From the NCBI RefSeq assembly GCF_030936135.1, contig NC_082606.1:5155255-5219254 (forward strand): a stretch of 64,000 nt of DNA, written 5' to 3'. The notes beneath the pieces are model-generated. The model was not told where the DNA came from and ran no database searches. It saw only the letters and a list, made by a program, of their open reading frames with translations. Numbering within the stretch: position 1 is the first letter of the stretch; every line of letters begins with the position of its first letter. A program made the position numbers and the translations under genes. Positions 12,385 through 24,500 of this stretch are shown here, piece by piece. This DNA comes from Gavia stellata. Taxonomy: Eukaryota > Chordata > Aves > Gaviiformes > Gaviidae.

Positions 12385-15300
12385 CTGAAAACATGATCGT
12401 TACAGGTGAGATGAGGGGAAAAATAAATAATAGCACTTGGAGAAGCTAATTTCGTCAGGAATAAATATGAAAGTTAGCCTCTTCCGTCAGGAGGGGTAAG
12501 AAAGCATGACTAGGTGGGGACATACATAGATCTTAATGCTCAGCTTTACTAATCGCAAAACTTGCCGCCTTTGCTTTTTCTGTTGGTAGCATCATCTATA
12601 GCTCAGTTGGCATAGTGGAGAAGGGGACACAGATGCCTACTTAAGCTGCAGCTGCATTTTTTTTTCTTAAGGAGTTGCATGGTGCAACTTCTCCAAGCGC
12701 AGCGAATGAAGACCCGGTAGAGCTGAGATTCAAGTCAGGACGAATTTGAGGACAATTGAGTGAAGAGGCTGCTGTGCAGACATGCTGAGCGTGGGCAAGT
12801 AAGACACTCCGACTCTTGATTTTACAGGGATTAGTGGGTGTCTTTCAGCTCCTTGGATTCACTGAATAGGTGCCAGCTACTACCTTAGAGTGTTGATGTT
12901 TGAACCCCACACAACTCTTAAACCTTCCTTCAAACCGCTGAAACTGGCAAGAACTCTACTGATAGGCAGTGACGCGGCAGATAAAAAAGCTTTCTTTTTT
13001 TGTTGCTTGGGTAGACCTGGGAAAGTACAGAAAAGGCCTGTTCCAAGTCAGTGTGTTGATGACTTATGCTAACTGTCCTTGTGAGGAAAACTGGAGCAGA
13101 CCAGTTACTACTAGCTGTTGTGCTGAGCAGGTGTGTTTGCAAGGACTCTTGTGCACCAACCTGCAAAGGCTTTGGTACAAAGTGCCTGGTTTCTGGCTTG
13201 CACCTCTCCCCAGGGAGCAGCAGTTCAGCTATCCATCTATTTAGCTAAATGCAACTTTGTGTTTCTCTGCTAGTACCAGACTACTTTAGGCTGTTGTTGC
13301 GGGGCAAAATGATGACAGCAATGCTGATGTTGACCTTGTGAGACCTTTGGACTCACTCATCCAGGACTAGGACTATGAGCCTCCCTCCGCCCCGTAAGAA
13401 AGAACTGTAAGGGTCCGTAAGCACTTCCATACAAAGATTTGTGCTTACAGTCTGTATCGCGGTTTTGGATGTACAACAGCAGTGGGGGCAAACGAGGGGC
13501 TCTGCCATCGCTGCAGCTTTTTCTTTTGTGCTTAAAAACTGGAACGTAGTACGTTCCTCTTTCTCTGCACCCCACCCCATCCCCCTGCTGCTGCTTGACT
13601 TCATCTTTCGAGCCGAGGTAATAAAGTGAGATCATGTCAGCTGCGTGATTTTTTTTTTTTTTTTTTTTCCCCCCTCTTCTCCTTTACACTTACGAGCAGT
13701 TAGAAAAACAAATGTTTTAAAGCAGGCAAGGTCAAGAAAGGCTCCGACCTGCCATCTCTTATGGCTTCATCAACAGAATAGAAGTACTTCCAACTCAGGG
13801 AGAAAAGCTGTGTCTTTGTTTAATTTGCATTTTTCTTTGCACAGAATGCTAGGAATTTTGTTCGGATGGAAATGCTTTCAATGGGTTGCTGCAAAAAAGG
13901 AGGGCTAAAATGGATGAGGTGGGCAGTGGGGTGAGTGTCAATATAAACTGTCATTTCTAAGAGTTCAGTTTAACTTGTGGAAACTAATCCATGTAAGGCT
14001 GAAAGGCATTTGCTGAATTTTTATGGACTTTGCAGTGGCTTACTACCCAGGCTTTGCTTTGAATTTTGTCCAGCAACCAGCTTGGGGTTATGGATTCTGC
14101 AGAGGAGAAGGACGCTTAAATGGTAAACTCTTTCTGCAGAGCTGTGGTTTTCTGTCCTCTTTCTGAATCCTAATTTGTGACGGCAGAAAAATGGAAATAG
14201 TTAAGTGTGGCCTCGTGGTAGGCATTCTAATGCCAAAATGAGAGAATACTTCCTCCTCTGCCCTCCTTTGTAGGCACAGATGTGCTTCCTAATGATACTT
14301 TGCTAACTAATCCAAGTTTTTTTATCGGTTGTTCTGGAACAGTTACTACTTAAGTTTTCTACTTGCAACTTAACGTTCTGTTTTGAAGCAACTTGTCAGT
14401 CCTTGTTTTGAGATGGCACTATTGCTGCTTCTCACCAAGACACTGTGTCCTGTCAGCATCCTGTAATTTGTTGGGCTTTTTAAATTGTTGCTTCCAAACA
14501 GAACTTTTTGCCTTCCATGCTGTGGCACAAAGGTGTGCCATTTCAGGATAGGCACTGGCATGCCCCTTTCAGCTCTAATCTAGGACCACGGCCATCCTTG
14601 GTGCTACTAAACACTAGGACTGGCTCTACCCTGTTTGCTCCTCCTAATGTAATTTCACTTTTTTTTTTCTTCCTCAGAGCTGCTTTGTGTGCACCCAGAG
14701 CTGCTTTTCCATAGTGGTATTTTTCCTTTACTGTAGTTCCTATAAAACTTAGATAGATAGATAGAGTTAAATTCCAGTATAAAAGCAATACTTATTTCTT
14801 AGAATGAAACAAATTTGGGGTTTAGCAACATGTTTAATGAACTTGGTTTTGTTATGACATAGATTCACTATTTGAAATTGTGTCTTTCCCCTAGCCCCTC
14901 CCCCAGGACAACGCTTTGCACTGCCAGGAGGGTATGTTTCAGTTAAGCAGTATTGCACTTTCCTGTCTATCCTACTTACTCATTCTTCAAAAAAAAAGAA
15001 GGAAAAAATAGGCTTAAGGAAAGTCAAGATATACATTATTGCCACTATGAAACCAACTTAACGCTACATTAAAACTGCAAGGTCAAAGCACTTACGTACT
15101 TAATGCTGCATTTCAGGCAGGAGGTATGGAGTAGAGTAAATAGCTCTCAATTGTCTCATTTCAAGGCAGTTAGTTAACCTTTACAGTGGATGTAGAGTTT
15201 CATGCCCAAAGAACGTACCTGTTGGAAACTTCTAGTAAAAAATCACTGACAGTGTTTTCGTGCCTGTTACAGAAGTCTTTCTGGAAATTGTTTTTCATCC

Positions 15301-15553
15301 AGTCCTCAATGTTACACACCTTGACTCTCTCTGAATACCAGCAGATGGATAAGTATTTTAAAGCAGGTCCCAGGAGAAAATTATCCTTCTTTAGTTCCGC
15401 TGGAGAATGGAAGTTCAACAAACACCACAGTAAAGGATCCTGAAACACTTCTAGCAACTTGTGGCATGTTTTTGCCAAATTTTTCCTACTATTTTTGTCC
15501 AGAAAAGAAAATAGATGTAAAAGGCATTCCCGATTCAGCTGGGTTATATGCAT
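12039..15553 (-). CDS. FBXL22: FBXL22: F-box and leucine-rich repeat protein, 226 residues
   Basis: Two coding exons on the - strand, 15553-15219 and 12384-12039, joined through a split Arg codon to 226 residues, close to the human length. FBXL22 is a substrate receptor of an SCF (SKP1-CUL1-F-box) ligase, known from heart and skeletal muscle where it acts at the sarcomere. The N-terminus [18 protein letters not shown] is the F-box (about residues 1-50) that binds SKP1. Residues about 110-200 form leucine-rich repeats with the Cys-containing type of consensus ([19 protein letters not shown], then [20 protein letters not shown]). Start chosen at 15553 because it matches the family N-terminus and has G at -3; the frame is nevertheless open for 97 more codons upstream. 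Lies head-to-tail behind USP3 and converges on HERC1. Confidence 0.96.
13649..13674 (+). repeat. T20-C6 pyrimidine tract in the FBXL22 intron
   Basis: Twenty T followed by six C. In the FBXL22 sense direction it is a G6-A20 purine run. Confidence 0.95.
14751..14765 (+). repeat. GATA microsatellite
   Basis: Three to four AGAT/GATA units in the FBXL22 intron. Confidence 0.85.
15219..15553 (-). CDS. FBXL22: FBXL22 coding exon 1 (F-box)
   Basis: From the ATG at 15553-15551 to the donor AACAG|GTACGT. 111 codons plus two bases of a split Arg. Holds the F-box and the linker through [20 protein letters not shown] to FLLEVSNR. The donor is sound (GTACGT). Confidence 0.96.
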
Positions 15554-15885
15554 AGCCTGTTGGAGCGTGTCAGAAAGCAGAGAGTCTCCTGGCCTTGTGG
15601 AATAATGGCAGAGCTGGAGGGGGCTCTGGATCGCTAGAAGGCTGTTGCACATATATGGTTGTGGAATGGTGTTTATTTTTGGCGAACAACTGGTGCATAA
15701 GCTAAGAACAGGGAAAGGAAAAGAAACATGCATGCATGAAACTCTTGTTGTGTTTCTACAAGGGAATGGAATGGGCGTGTAGAATAGCAGCACTTGACTT
15801 TCATGAAATGCTTCCTTAAAAGGGATTTCTTGCCTTTTAGGCACTTTGGAGGTTCAGCGAAGTTTGTGTGCAGAGTTACTGAACT

Positions 15886-15909
15886 GGGGGGGGGGGGGGG
15901 GGTGGGGGG
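15886..15909 (+). repeat. G17 tract plus G6, upstream of FBXL22
   Basis: Seventeen consecutive G, one T, then six G on the + strand, about 330 bases upstream of the FBXL22 start. Read in the FBXL22 sense direction it is a C tract. It can support G-quadruplex formation. Confidence 0.95.
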
Positions 15910-17607
15910 TGTAGCTACAGCTGCAAGTAGTAGCTTTGCCAGCCTCTCAAGTTTGGAGGATTTGGCTTTCCGAGTGGAAGTTTCTTTTGCAGGGTACAAC
16001 AATTTTAGCCTTGATTTGCTCATTGGTTTTTCTCAGGTTGCACTTTTGCTTCATGGTCAAGGACTGTTATACTGGATAATGAACTTTCATGAACAGCTTG
16101 TAAAATGAGTTGAAAAATTCCCTGGGTGCTTTAAGGCACACACACAAAAAGCCTGCAGCTTCAATTTACAAGCTTCAGACTTACGGGCAGTTTCCTGCAC
16201 CCTGTTATTTGAATAAACAAAAAGTTAGCTGTTTCCCCACCTTTTACATGAGGAAAGTCACGATACGCAGGAAGACATGCCTGGAAACAGCAGGGCTATC
16301 TTTAGCTGCTTGTAGGCTTGTGCTTTTAACAGATGTCTTCTATTAGCTTGAGTTTTACAAGTTTTCTTGTGTCATTTATTTTTTTGTAGGTTTAGTTCTG
16401 TTACCGTAGACTTGGCAGTTTTGGGCGGAAAGGGATATATAGAACTGGGTTTAGGAATAAAAGTGTTTGTTTTCCAGTAGTGAGAGAAACTGTGTAGCAG
16501 AAAGTCTCTCCTAGAAGAAAAAGAAAGCTACAGGAAAGGGCAGGTTGGAATGAAAAGCAACAACGAACAAACAGCCCTATAACTTCATGTTTGTGAAATA
16601 AAAATGCTTGAGATAGATTAAGGTGGTTTATGCCCGTGTTCTGTCTGGTGTTAATACAGGAAAATAATATGTTCAACTAATTCATAGACAGTAACAGCAA
16701 AACAGCCCTGCAGGAATTTTTGAAGTGGCTTGCACATTTTTAGTAGCTGGGAGATGTTATGTACTTATGCCTTTTAATTGGGTTTGTTTCAATATATGAC
16801 AGTGTTGGGTGGGACCAAAGTTCATCTTTTCCTTCTTACCCTGAGAATGCAGATTGACTTTCAACTCTGAAGAACAAGATTTGAAATCGGTTTGCAGTCT
16901 GCAACCATTATTTTTGCTTCTTATCTGGGCTTGAGTAATGTGTATGCTTACACACAGTGACTCAAAAAAACAGCAATTGTGACTCTGTTTAATTCTGTAG
17001 AGTTAGTAGTTTTCTATTCTATACGGTAAGCTACAGTTGCCAGTAGTCTTGGTTGCATACATCCTTTGTCATTTAATATTTTCCTTGAAATGAGAAGGAG
17101 ATTCCCGCTCCCCACCCACGCTCAGGAACAGGCTACGGACAGGGGCACGAGTACTTTATGGCGCCACAAAAGGGACAAGGAGAGGAGATGATTTCACATA
17201 CCAGGTAAGCCAGTCACTGGAAAAGAGCAGCTTAAATGGTGTGCCTGCAGTTGGTTGTTCTTCATTCTCACATGAGTGTTTTCAACTCTCACTCTGTCCC
17301 TTCATCCTTTTCAGAATTTACCTTCATTTTTGAGCAGGTTTAAATAGTTGATATGCTCAGAGTTGTAATAAGCACAGGAATATTTTTATAAAAAAAACCC
17401 CAACAAACAAGAACACGTGGATGACAAAGGTCACCATTGCTAGGATGGACTCTTGAACCACACAGAGGACATACACCACAATCTGACATAAAAATTAAGA
17501 GCTGTTGGGTGATAGGGCCCTTTGAAATTGAACGGCAGGTCCTTTTTGGGTTTAGATGCTAAGTTCTGGTAGAGGTGTTAAATAGCGGAAACACTTCAAT
17601 TATTTGC

Positions 17608-17613
17608 TTTATT
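17608..17613 (-). terminator. USP3: Candidate far-distal USP3 polyadenylation signal
   Basis: AAAATAAAG on the - strand, followed by a short GTGTTT stretch, 3.8 kb past the USP3 stop. Listed only because USP3 3' UTR length cannot be set from sequence. Confidence 0.2.
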
Positions 17614-18606
17614 TTGTTCTCCCCAGAAGAACTTAAAATACTCTGCCATCCGTGTTCAAAGGATTTACAGTAACGATATTCTGCAAGCCTGTAGAAGGAC
17701 AAGAGGAGTTTCATTTTCTAAGGAAAGGAGACACTTTAATGGCACATTTTCCATAAACACACCGTGTGAATAATGAGAGATAATTCACATTCAACCTGGA
17801 AATGCTCCAGAAACACACAAGATGAGCACAGTCAGTAATCCTCACTGAAAATTACACACTAGATTTTAATGGTAAACGATTACAACTATGGCACTACAGT
17901 ACTTGAGGATAGCCTAAAGCACATTGGAATCAATTTTCAAGGTGCCGATTACCTCATCAGTAAGACACAGACACATCAGTAATGAAACATTGTTGGGGAA
18001 ACTTTTGAACACCACATGTTACGCTTTCCATTGATTTCGCACAATCCTTATGAACGGCCTCCTGCTTTTGAGACACGTCCGCTGCCCCTGTCTGTCTGAA
18101 AGTTTTAAACTCTCCTCTCAGGCTGACATCTGTTACCACCTGGCAATCGCCTTCTGAGAAGGAGCTCTCTTTCTAAGTAAGTGCCTTTGAGTTTCACATA
18201 ATGCTGCACTTCACACACTAAAGCCAGAAGTATTCTGAGAGCTGGACATTTTGCAGTTCTGTTTCACATAAATCTCATCTCCAGTTGTATACGCGGCTAA
18301 ACAACTACTAACAAAAGGACAACCTTTGATCAGACAAATTTTGGTGAAAAATATGCAAGTCTCTTAGAACTGTAGAGAGCAGTTGTTGCTTGCAGAGCAG
18401 TCACAAGCAAGAAAAAAAATCTTGCCAGTTAGCATGTATTGTGACCAGTAGTAAGTAGAAAAGAAACATTTGGCTTAAATGAAATGAGATATCCCTTCCG
18501 CCCCCCCACCCCCAAGCTAGTAGATAAATATAGGATATACAAGTCAGGTTAAAAATGTAATACTAGGCCAGGTGCAGTATATGTTACTGGTTCAGTGCTC
18601 AGTTAC

Positions 18607-18622
18607 TTTTTTTTTTTTTTTT
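18607..18622 (+). repeat. T16 tract in the USP3-FBXL22 interval
   Basis: Sixteen T. In USP3 sense it is A16, lying in the possible distal 3' UTR. Confidence 0.9.
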
Positions 18623-19115
18623 GATACCACACTGAATAGAATACAGTGGATAAGCAAAGTTCTCCACCAGGAAGAGAAATACTTGTGTTGCCACAACAAA
18701 CTGTTCATACTGTCCATGTGGGTTTGCAGTGGGAGAAAGTTAAATTAGGAAAGGCTTTGCAATGGACTTGTTCCAGCAAAGCATATGGCTGAGTCCTTAT
18801 CACCACCTGCTGCAAGAACAAGACTGACCTGATTGCATTGTGTTCCCATGGCCGTGTCTCAAATGGACCATGCTGGATACCGTTGCCCAAGACCTTAATG
18901 TTACAGAGCAAATGTTACTGAAAGGAAAGAACATAACTCTGACCCCAAAAATCAACTGGAGAAGTAGAAGCTGCTTAAAAAAAGTGAATGTTGCTGAAGA
19001 TTACAAATTTAAGTTTCTAAAAATACAGAAAGGCACATTTACATCACTGGTTTGCAAGAACACTGCATACACCAGACTGCTCTAAGTTAAACTGCTTCTG
19101 GCCCATAGCTAGTTG

Positions 19116-19121
19116 TTTATT
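19116..19121 (-). terminator. USP3: Candidate distal USP3 polyadenylation signal
   Basis: AAAATAAA context on the - strand about 2.3 kb beyond the USP3 stop. A GTCTGGTGTATGC-type G/T-rich stretch follows about 45 bases later, which makes it somewhat more credible than the proximal candidate. Confidence 0.35.
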
Positions 19122-19486
19122 TTAAGCTTTGTAGTCTCAAAACTAAAATCCTAAAGCAATCCAATCCACGTAGTATGCAGACAAAATGCAGCTATAGATG
19201 GCATCTACTTAACTCCCCAACTAACTGCGAGCAGTAAGGCTGCCCTTCAGGGTAATAATGTGGTAAGAGAACTTCACTTGCCCTGCACACCAACGAAGTC
19301 TGTCAGATACCTTTTTCTGCCTGTATGAAGGATAACAGCTACCTGTTCTGATTAGAAGAAAGGCTCTGGCTGCAAGAAACAGAGAAATGGTAGGTGGCAA
19401 ACTATCTACAATTTAAAGCAATGAATAGGTCTATTTATGGTTCAACTTACTTAACTACTTACTTAAGTAAAAGATGACATTGTTAT

Positions 19487-19504
19487 ATATGTATGTATGT
19501 ATGT
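19487..19504 (+). repeat. GTAT microsatellite
   Basis: Four GTAT-type units in the interval between USP3 and FBXL22. Confidence 0.85.
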
Positions 19505-20744
19505 CACTTAATGTATGAAATAATAATCACAATAGGTTTTAACTAGTGTACAGTTTACATAGTCATACACCATTAGGAATGCTGAATGCTTTCTGCAGTT
19601 TTATATTAAGCCAATTTCTCGCTTTCCTGGTTTAAGATGCTGTGAAAAAGCTATGAAGAATGACATTTTTAAAAAACATCCAATTGTGATTTCTCTGCAC
19701 TCGTCAGTATACAGCTGGCAGGTAACCCACAGCAAGGAAACTGATACCTACTCCATGTGCATCAGGTTGAGCAAATCTATAGGGAAATTTTTACTGTGTA
19801 CTACAACATCTTTCAGAAGCATTACCTAAAAAGGGTAATTACATTTTACTTGAGCTCTTGTGTGTTTTCAGACTACTGTATTGAACTAGTTTCTACTCTT
19901 ACTGCCACGCTTTTGAGATTTTAGGAGCATCCAGTTCCTTGCTGGGCACTCGGGGGCTAGCTATAAACGATGGACTGGGGGAAGAGAACTGAAATGTAGG
20001 ATTGGGGAAATTTCAGGTTTTCTTGGGACTCCTGGCTTTTGCAGTATTTTTAAACCTTTTTAAAATCTTACCAGCTGACTTCCACTCTCCAGCACGGCAG
20101 TACAGCTGAAATTCCATTCTTTCTCCATTACACAGCCAAGTTTTAGAAATTGTATCATGCCTCCAGTGCTCGGCTAGAGACTAAATAAAGATCCCACACT
20201 GGGCCAGTGCGTAGATACTCCAGCTACCCGAGTCTGCTCCAGTCAACAAGGAGTCTTTGGCTCCTCATCTCCCATCTGGCAGGCTATGCTGTGAAACTGA
20301 GCATCCTCCCTTCAGTTTGCATTTGAACTGGTCAAACAATTGCCAGGCAAAGCATGTTCCGTCCCCTTCCTTTCAGTTTTAAGTGGGCTGCAGGCACTCA
20401 CTCAGGGGAGAGGAGCCATATTTAGACCTAGGACTGTTTCTCACAAACCCCAAGGTCTGGGGCTGTACTCCCAATTCCCCCCAGGAAGGAGGGTTGGGGT
20501 CCCACTGCCAGGAAGTCGCCAAGTTTTCAAGCAAGTAAGTGTTTATGATCAAATTTCAGGATGACAATCTACAACAGGAAATGTCTAAGGCAATTCAGGT
20601 TCAGTTAAAAAACCCAAAAATCTCAACACAATTTAGACATGTATACATTTTAAGGTAATTTTTTAAATTTGAAGGAGGGGAGGGCAGAGCGTATGTGAGG
20701 AATATTTGAATTAAACTGCACTATAGATACAATTGAACCAACTG

Positions 20745-20750
20745 TTTATT
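20745..20750 (-). terminator. USP3: Candidate proximal USP3 polyadenylation signal
   Basis: AATAAA on the - strand about 630 bases beyond the USP3 stop codon. The downstream sequence is only weakly G/T-rich, so use is uncertain. Confidence 0.3.
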
Positions 20751-21380
20751 TACAATGACTCCTGAAAGTCAGCAGCCTGAATACACACCAATATAGCAGC
20801 AATTACCTGGCCTATTTAAGGATGCCACAGCTCCTCTCTCCTGCAGGCAAAGAATGATTGTTCAGAGGTCACTGTTTAGTTCCTTGCACGAGGGAAAATA
20901 GTACGTGCAAACAATTCCTTGATTTAAAGAAAGAGACTAAATCATGTCTATGTAACAGCTGTGAGAACAGCATGAAAGTTGTATTGCTCTTCATAATCAG
21001 AAGCACATTTATCTTGCTTGTAAGGAGGATAGAAAGCTTCTCTGATGTAAATGTGCCTTTAGAAAGTGAGAACTGAAAACATTAATATAAAAAAGTCAAA
21101 TAACTAAGTATTTCATGAAACTATATATATAAAAATTGAGTTATCACAACTAAAGCAGCAAATCAAAATCTGCTGAGGTTTTCTGGTATAACTAAAAAAA
21201 AGTTAGTTTGTGTCCAAGTTCAGTAAGTCAAATGCTACCATTGACACAACAAAAACTAAAACCCACAAGAGGAAATTGAAAAGTGCACAATGAAATTAAT
21301 AGTCTTGGATCAAGTATTTATGGAAAAATGGAAATGTTTTGTCCGGTGAACTTGATACAAGTGAGAATTAAAAGGAGGTA

Positions 21381-21546
21381 TTAAAGTTTATCTGATCCAG
21401 ATTTGGCTTGCCGTTCCACATAGAAGAGGATGTAGGCCTTGGCCTTTACCACAGTCTCCTCGTCGGTCAAAGTTACAGTACTGTCGTTGAAATGGAACCA
21501 ACGGCCTTCGTGAGCGGCGTATGCGGTGTAATGTCCAGAGCCAACG
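21381..21546 (-). CDS. USP3: USP3 exon 15, terminal coding exon (catalytic His box)
   Basis: Acceptor TGCTGACAG|C. 54 codons then TAA. Begins [20 protein letters not shown]; the catalytic His codon is 21533-21531, and the Asn-Asp pair (21488-21483) holds the third triad position. Ends [17 protein letters not shown] and stops at 21383-21381. Confidence 0.97.
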
Positions 21547-24500
21547 CTGTCAGCAGGGGGAAGGCAGGGAAAGAAAGGACAATCAATCAGAAGGAGACAG
21601 ACCACCTCACACTCTGACGCATTTTCTGTTAGGGCTAAGACTGCCAGGAACCAGAGGAAGAAAGGAACTGACAGCCCTCCACAACAGTTGGTAGGAAGCT
21701 TCCCTTCTTAATCTGTGGGGTGCAAAGTTCTCCAAATTAAAAGTTTTATGTTACCTAAACTAATCCCTTACTTACTTACTGGGATGAGTTGAAAGGGGTT
21801 TTTTATATGAACTTACTTACTAGCATCCCAGTTTTTGTGCAAGCAAGGCTTCTTGCAACACTGAACTTCCGTGTTTGCCTCCATAAAAATCGAGTCCTTT
21901 ATCCATTACTATCCAAGCATTAGCTATAACAATTTCACTATGCTCTATTTTCAGAAATCCTCCCCATTTACGTCTACAGAGACTCACATAGTCTAAATAC
22001 AATCAAAAGCACTCACAGCAAAACTACTCCCAGAATATCAAAAAGAAAATTTTTTAAGTTCATCTTAAACAAACAAACAAATAGCTCCATGTCTTGGAGC
22101 CCTATTTCTTGAATCTAACATACCAGAACTACACACCCATCAATTTTCATTACCATGCCACCCCAAGATAAGGCCTGCTTTCACTTGTTTCCATGCTACA
22201 AGACACGCTCAATGTTTCCAACCATCTAGTAATTCCTTTCTCATCATGACCAGCTTTCCTTTGCTGTCCATATAGTTTTCCTACTGCTTTGAAGCACCGG
22301 TCAGATGCACTGCGGTGCTACAAGGGCTGCCTTTAGTAGTCAAATCTTTCTTTAAAAAGACAGAGTCCAGACCCTTCCTCTAGAGAAAACAAAAAGAGGG
22401 GCTTTCTGAATTAAATTCAGGTATCAGCAAGGTTTTGATGGGTTAATTATGTTGTTATTTAGATTGCCCCCATCCATCATCATAACCATAGAGCGCTTGC
22501 CTAAACGACAAGAACGCCTTTCTTCTTCTTCTCTCAGGATAAACAGTTGTCTGTCTTATCCCTACTACTGTTACTGTCAACAGGTCTGTCTGTCCAAAGC
22601 TGGGAACAGGGGAAAAAAAAAACCAAACCAAAACACACCCAGCAACTGTACTGCAAAATATGAACACTAGCCAGCCTTGTGGCATGCCTATTAGCATTCA
22701 CTTTGAAGTTCACTCCTGCAGGAGAGAAGGTAGATACACGATAATTGCTTTCACTGTGCCAATCTCAAGTCTACAGTTGTTCCAAACATGCACACAGGCT
22801 CTTTCGGCATAAACGCACATGCGCCTTTCAAAGTGAATAAAAAAAAAGAAAGAGGGAAAAAAAATATTTCTGCTTTGTACTAAGAATTTCAAAATGAGGC
22901 ATTACCTTCTGAAAGGCCCCTCAATTTACTCTGTTGGTTTAGGGCTTTGAATTCCTAGAGGAACTACGCTATTTTCATTCTGTCTCACACTTCTAGTCAT
23001 TACCCCCAAAGAAAGACTGCCAGTGGGCATTCAGAGGGAGTAACTGTACAGCTCTAGCTGAAGTTAATGCAGCTTAGTTCCATGTAAGTTTATAAATTAC
23101 TGCTTTTTTCCACCTGTAAAAATACAGACATTCACTAGGGACAGAAAAACCTTAATTAACTCTGCGTGTACTTCAGTAGGGAGAAGGTCTCCGCCAAGAA
23201 ACAGGCTTCCTCCATGTACTCACCCTGACCCATGATGCACAACAACAGCCGCAAGGTCATACAGGCAGCTTTCTGGGCCACTGTTCTCAGGCTGTGGTTA
23301 AAAAGACAGAAAACTCTTCAGATATCAATAGCACCTCCTATAATTTCTAATAAAGACAGACACATGTCATGGAACAAATTTCTACAAAAAGTAGCGGTGA
23401 GTCCTCATACCTCTAACAAGTAGCATTTCATGTCTAGGCCTCGTAAGGGAAACTCAACATAGGTATCAACCTTGTTTCTCAGATATGCTGTCCAGTGAAA
23501 TCGTTTCAAGTGTAAGCATAGCACCTACAGGATTTTAAAAAAATAAAAAAAGCTAAAAACAGCTGTATTAGAGGAAGAGGTTGAAATTAGTGCTAGAAAT
23601 CTGCAGTAGCCTATGGGAGGGTTAGATGTTGGTCTACTAACAAACAGTGGCGTCATTGCCTTTGACATGTTGTCATGGTGTTACTTTTCACGCTTATACG
23701 AACCTTTGGTAGTTTCTGAATCCAGAATTTTTTGGTGGACTTCTGTTTCTTTTTGCATTTGTGACACATATACAGTTCTGTCTCATCAAGTTCTTCCAGG
23801 TCTGTAAAACTGCGAAGACAATCTGAAAAAAGAAGATGATACAAGAAGCAAAACACCCACACAAAGAAACCTGAGTCAAGATGACATCAAGTGATTTTTT
23901 TGGTAACATGAACTACAACAAATACAGCACTACAGAGAAGGTGTGCCTATCTATCTGCTGCAGTCATTCTAGTTATTATACACATTTGTGCAGCAAAAAG
24001 CTGTGTAATAACGTGTTTTACTAGAGTAACATGTTGTAACATGCAGCATTCCCTGTTCCTTAAAACATAGCTATAAGCAGTTCAAGAGGAAAAAAAGGCA
24101 TTCACAAAATCTCGCAAACAAGATTCTGTCCACCACTCAGCACAACTATTTTCAAAAGAAACTACATGACTGACTGACTTTCTAAAGAAAGAATATTCAA
24201 CTTTTAAAGGTGATTTGGTTTTAGGTACAACGTGAACAGAGAAAATAATAAATACTGGGGTTTTGATGAATATTTCACAATCTGCAACCAGTATATTCTC
24301 AAGTCTGTAAAAATTAACAATCCTTTAAAACAAGATCAGTAACAGCACTACTGCCCAACTTTGCAGGATTGTATTTACATTGTTTAAAATGCAGAACACC
24401 CAAGAGGCAGCCTTCCGCTGCGCAAAGGGCGCATACTTCTAAGCACAGAGCCTTAGCAAATGCCAATAGGCAACAACGCAGATGAGTGCTGGTTGGAAAG

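Larger units (their letters stand above)
12385..15218 (-). other. FBXL22: FBXL22 intron
   Basis: Single 2.8-kb intron, GT-AG. It contains a T20 tract followed by C6 (13649-13674), a somewhat GC-richer patch at 13360-13620, and a GATA microsatellite near 14751. A tRNA A-box-like string at 12599-12610 is not supported as a tRNA. No other coding exon seen. Confidence 0.85.
15554..21380 (-). other. FBXL22 upstream region merging into the USP3 3' UTR
   Basis: 5.8 kb between the FBXL22 start and the USP3 stop. The right part is USP3 3' UTR of undetermined length (candidate AATAAA signals on the - strand at 20745-20750, 19116-19121 and 17608-17613). The left part holds the FBXL22 5' UTR and promoter, including a G17 tract and a T16 tract at 18607-18622. 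No TATA box or other promoter element could be assigned with confidence, and no other gene is visible. Confidence 0.5.

Noticed and set aside
12599-12736. tRNA-like A box (TAGCTCAGTTGG) with a B-box-like GATTCAAGTC downstream
   Set aside because: The boxes are over 110 bases apart, far more than in a tRNA, and no cloverleaf arms or anticodon stem can be paired around them. A tRNA-derived SINE is possible but unsupported.
15794-16108. 104-codon + strand frame reading through the G tract into a poly-glycine stretch
   Set aside because: Its length comes from the G homopolymer, which cannot contain stops; no other coding evidence.
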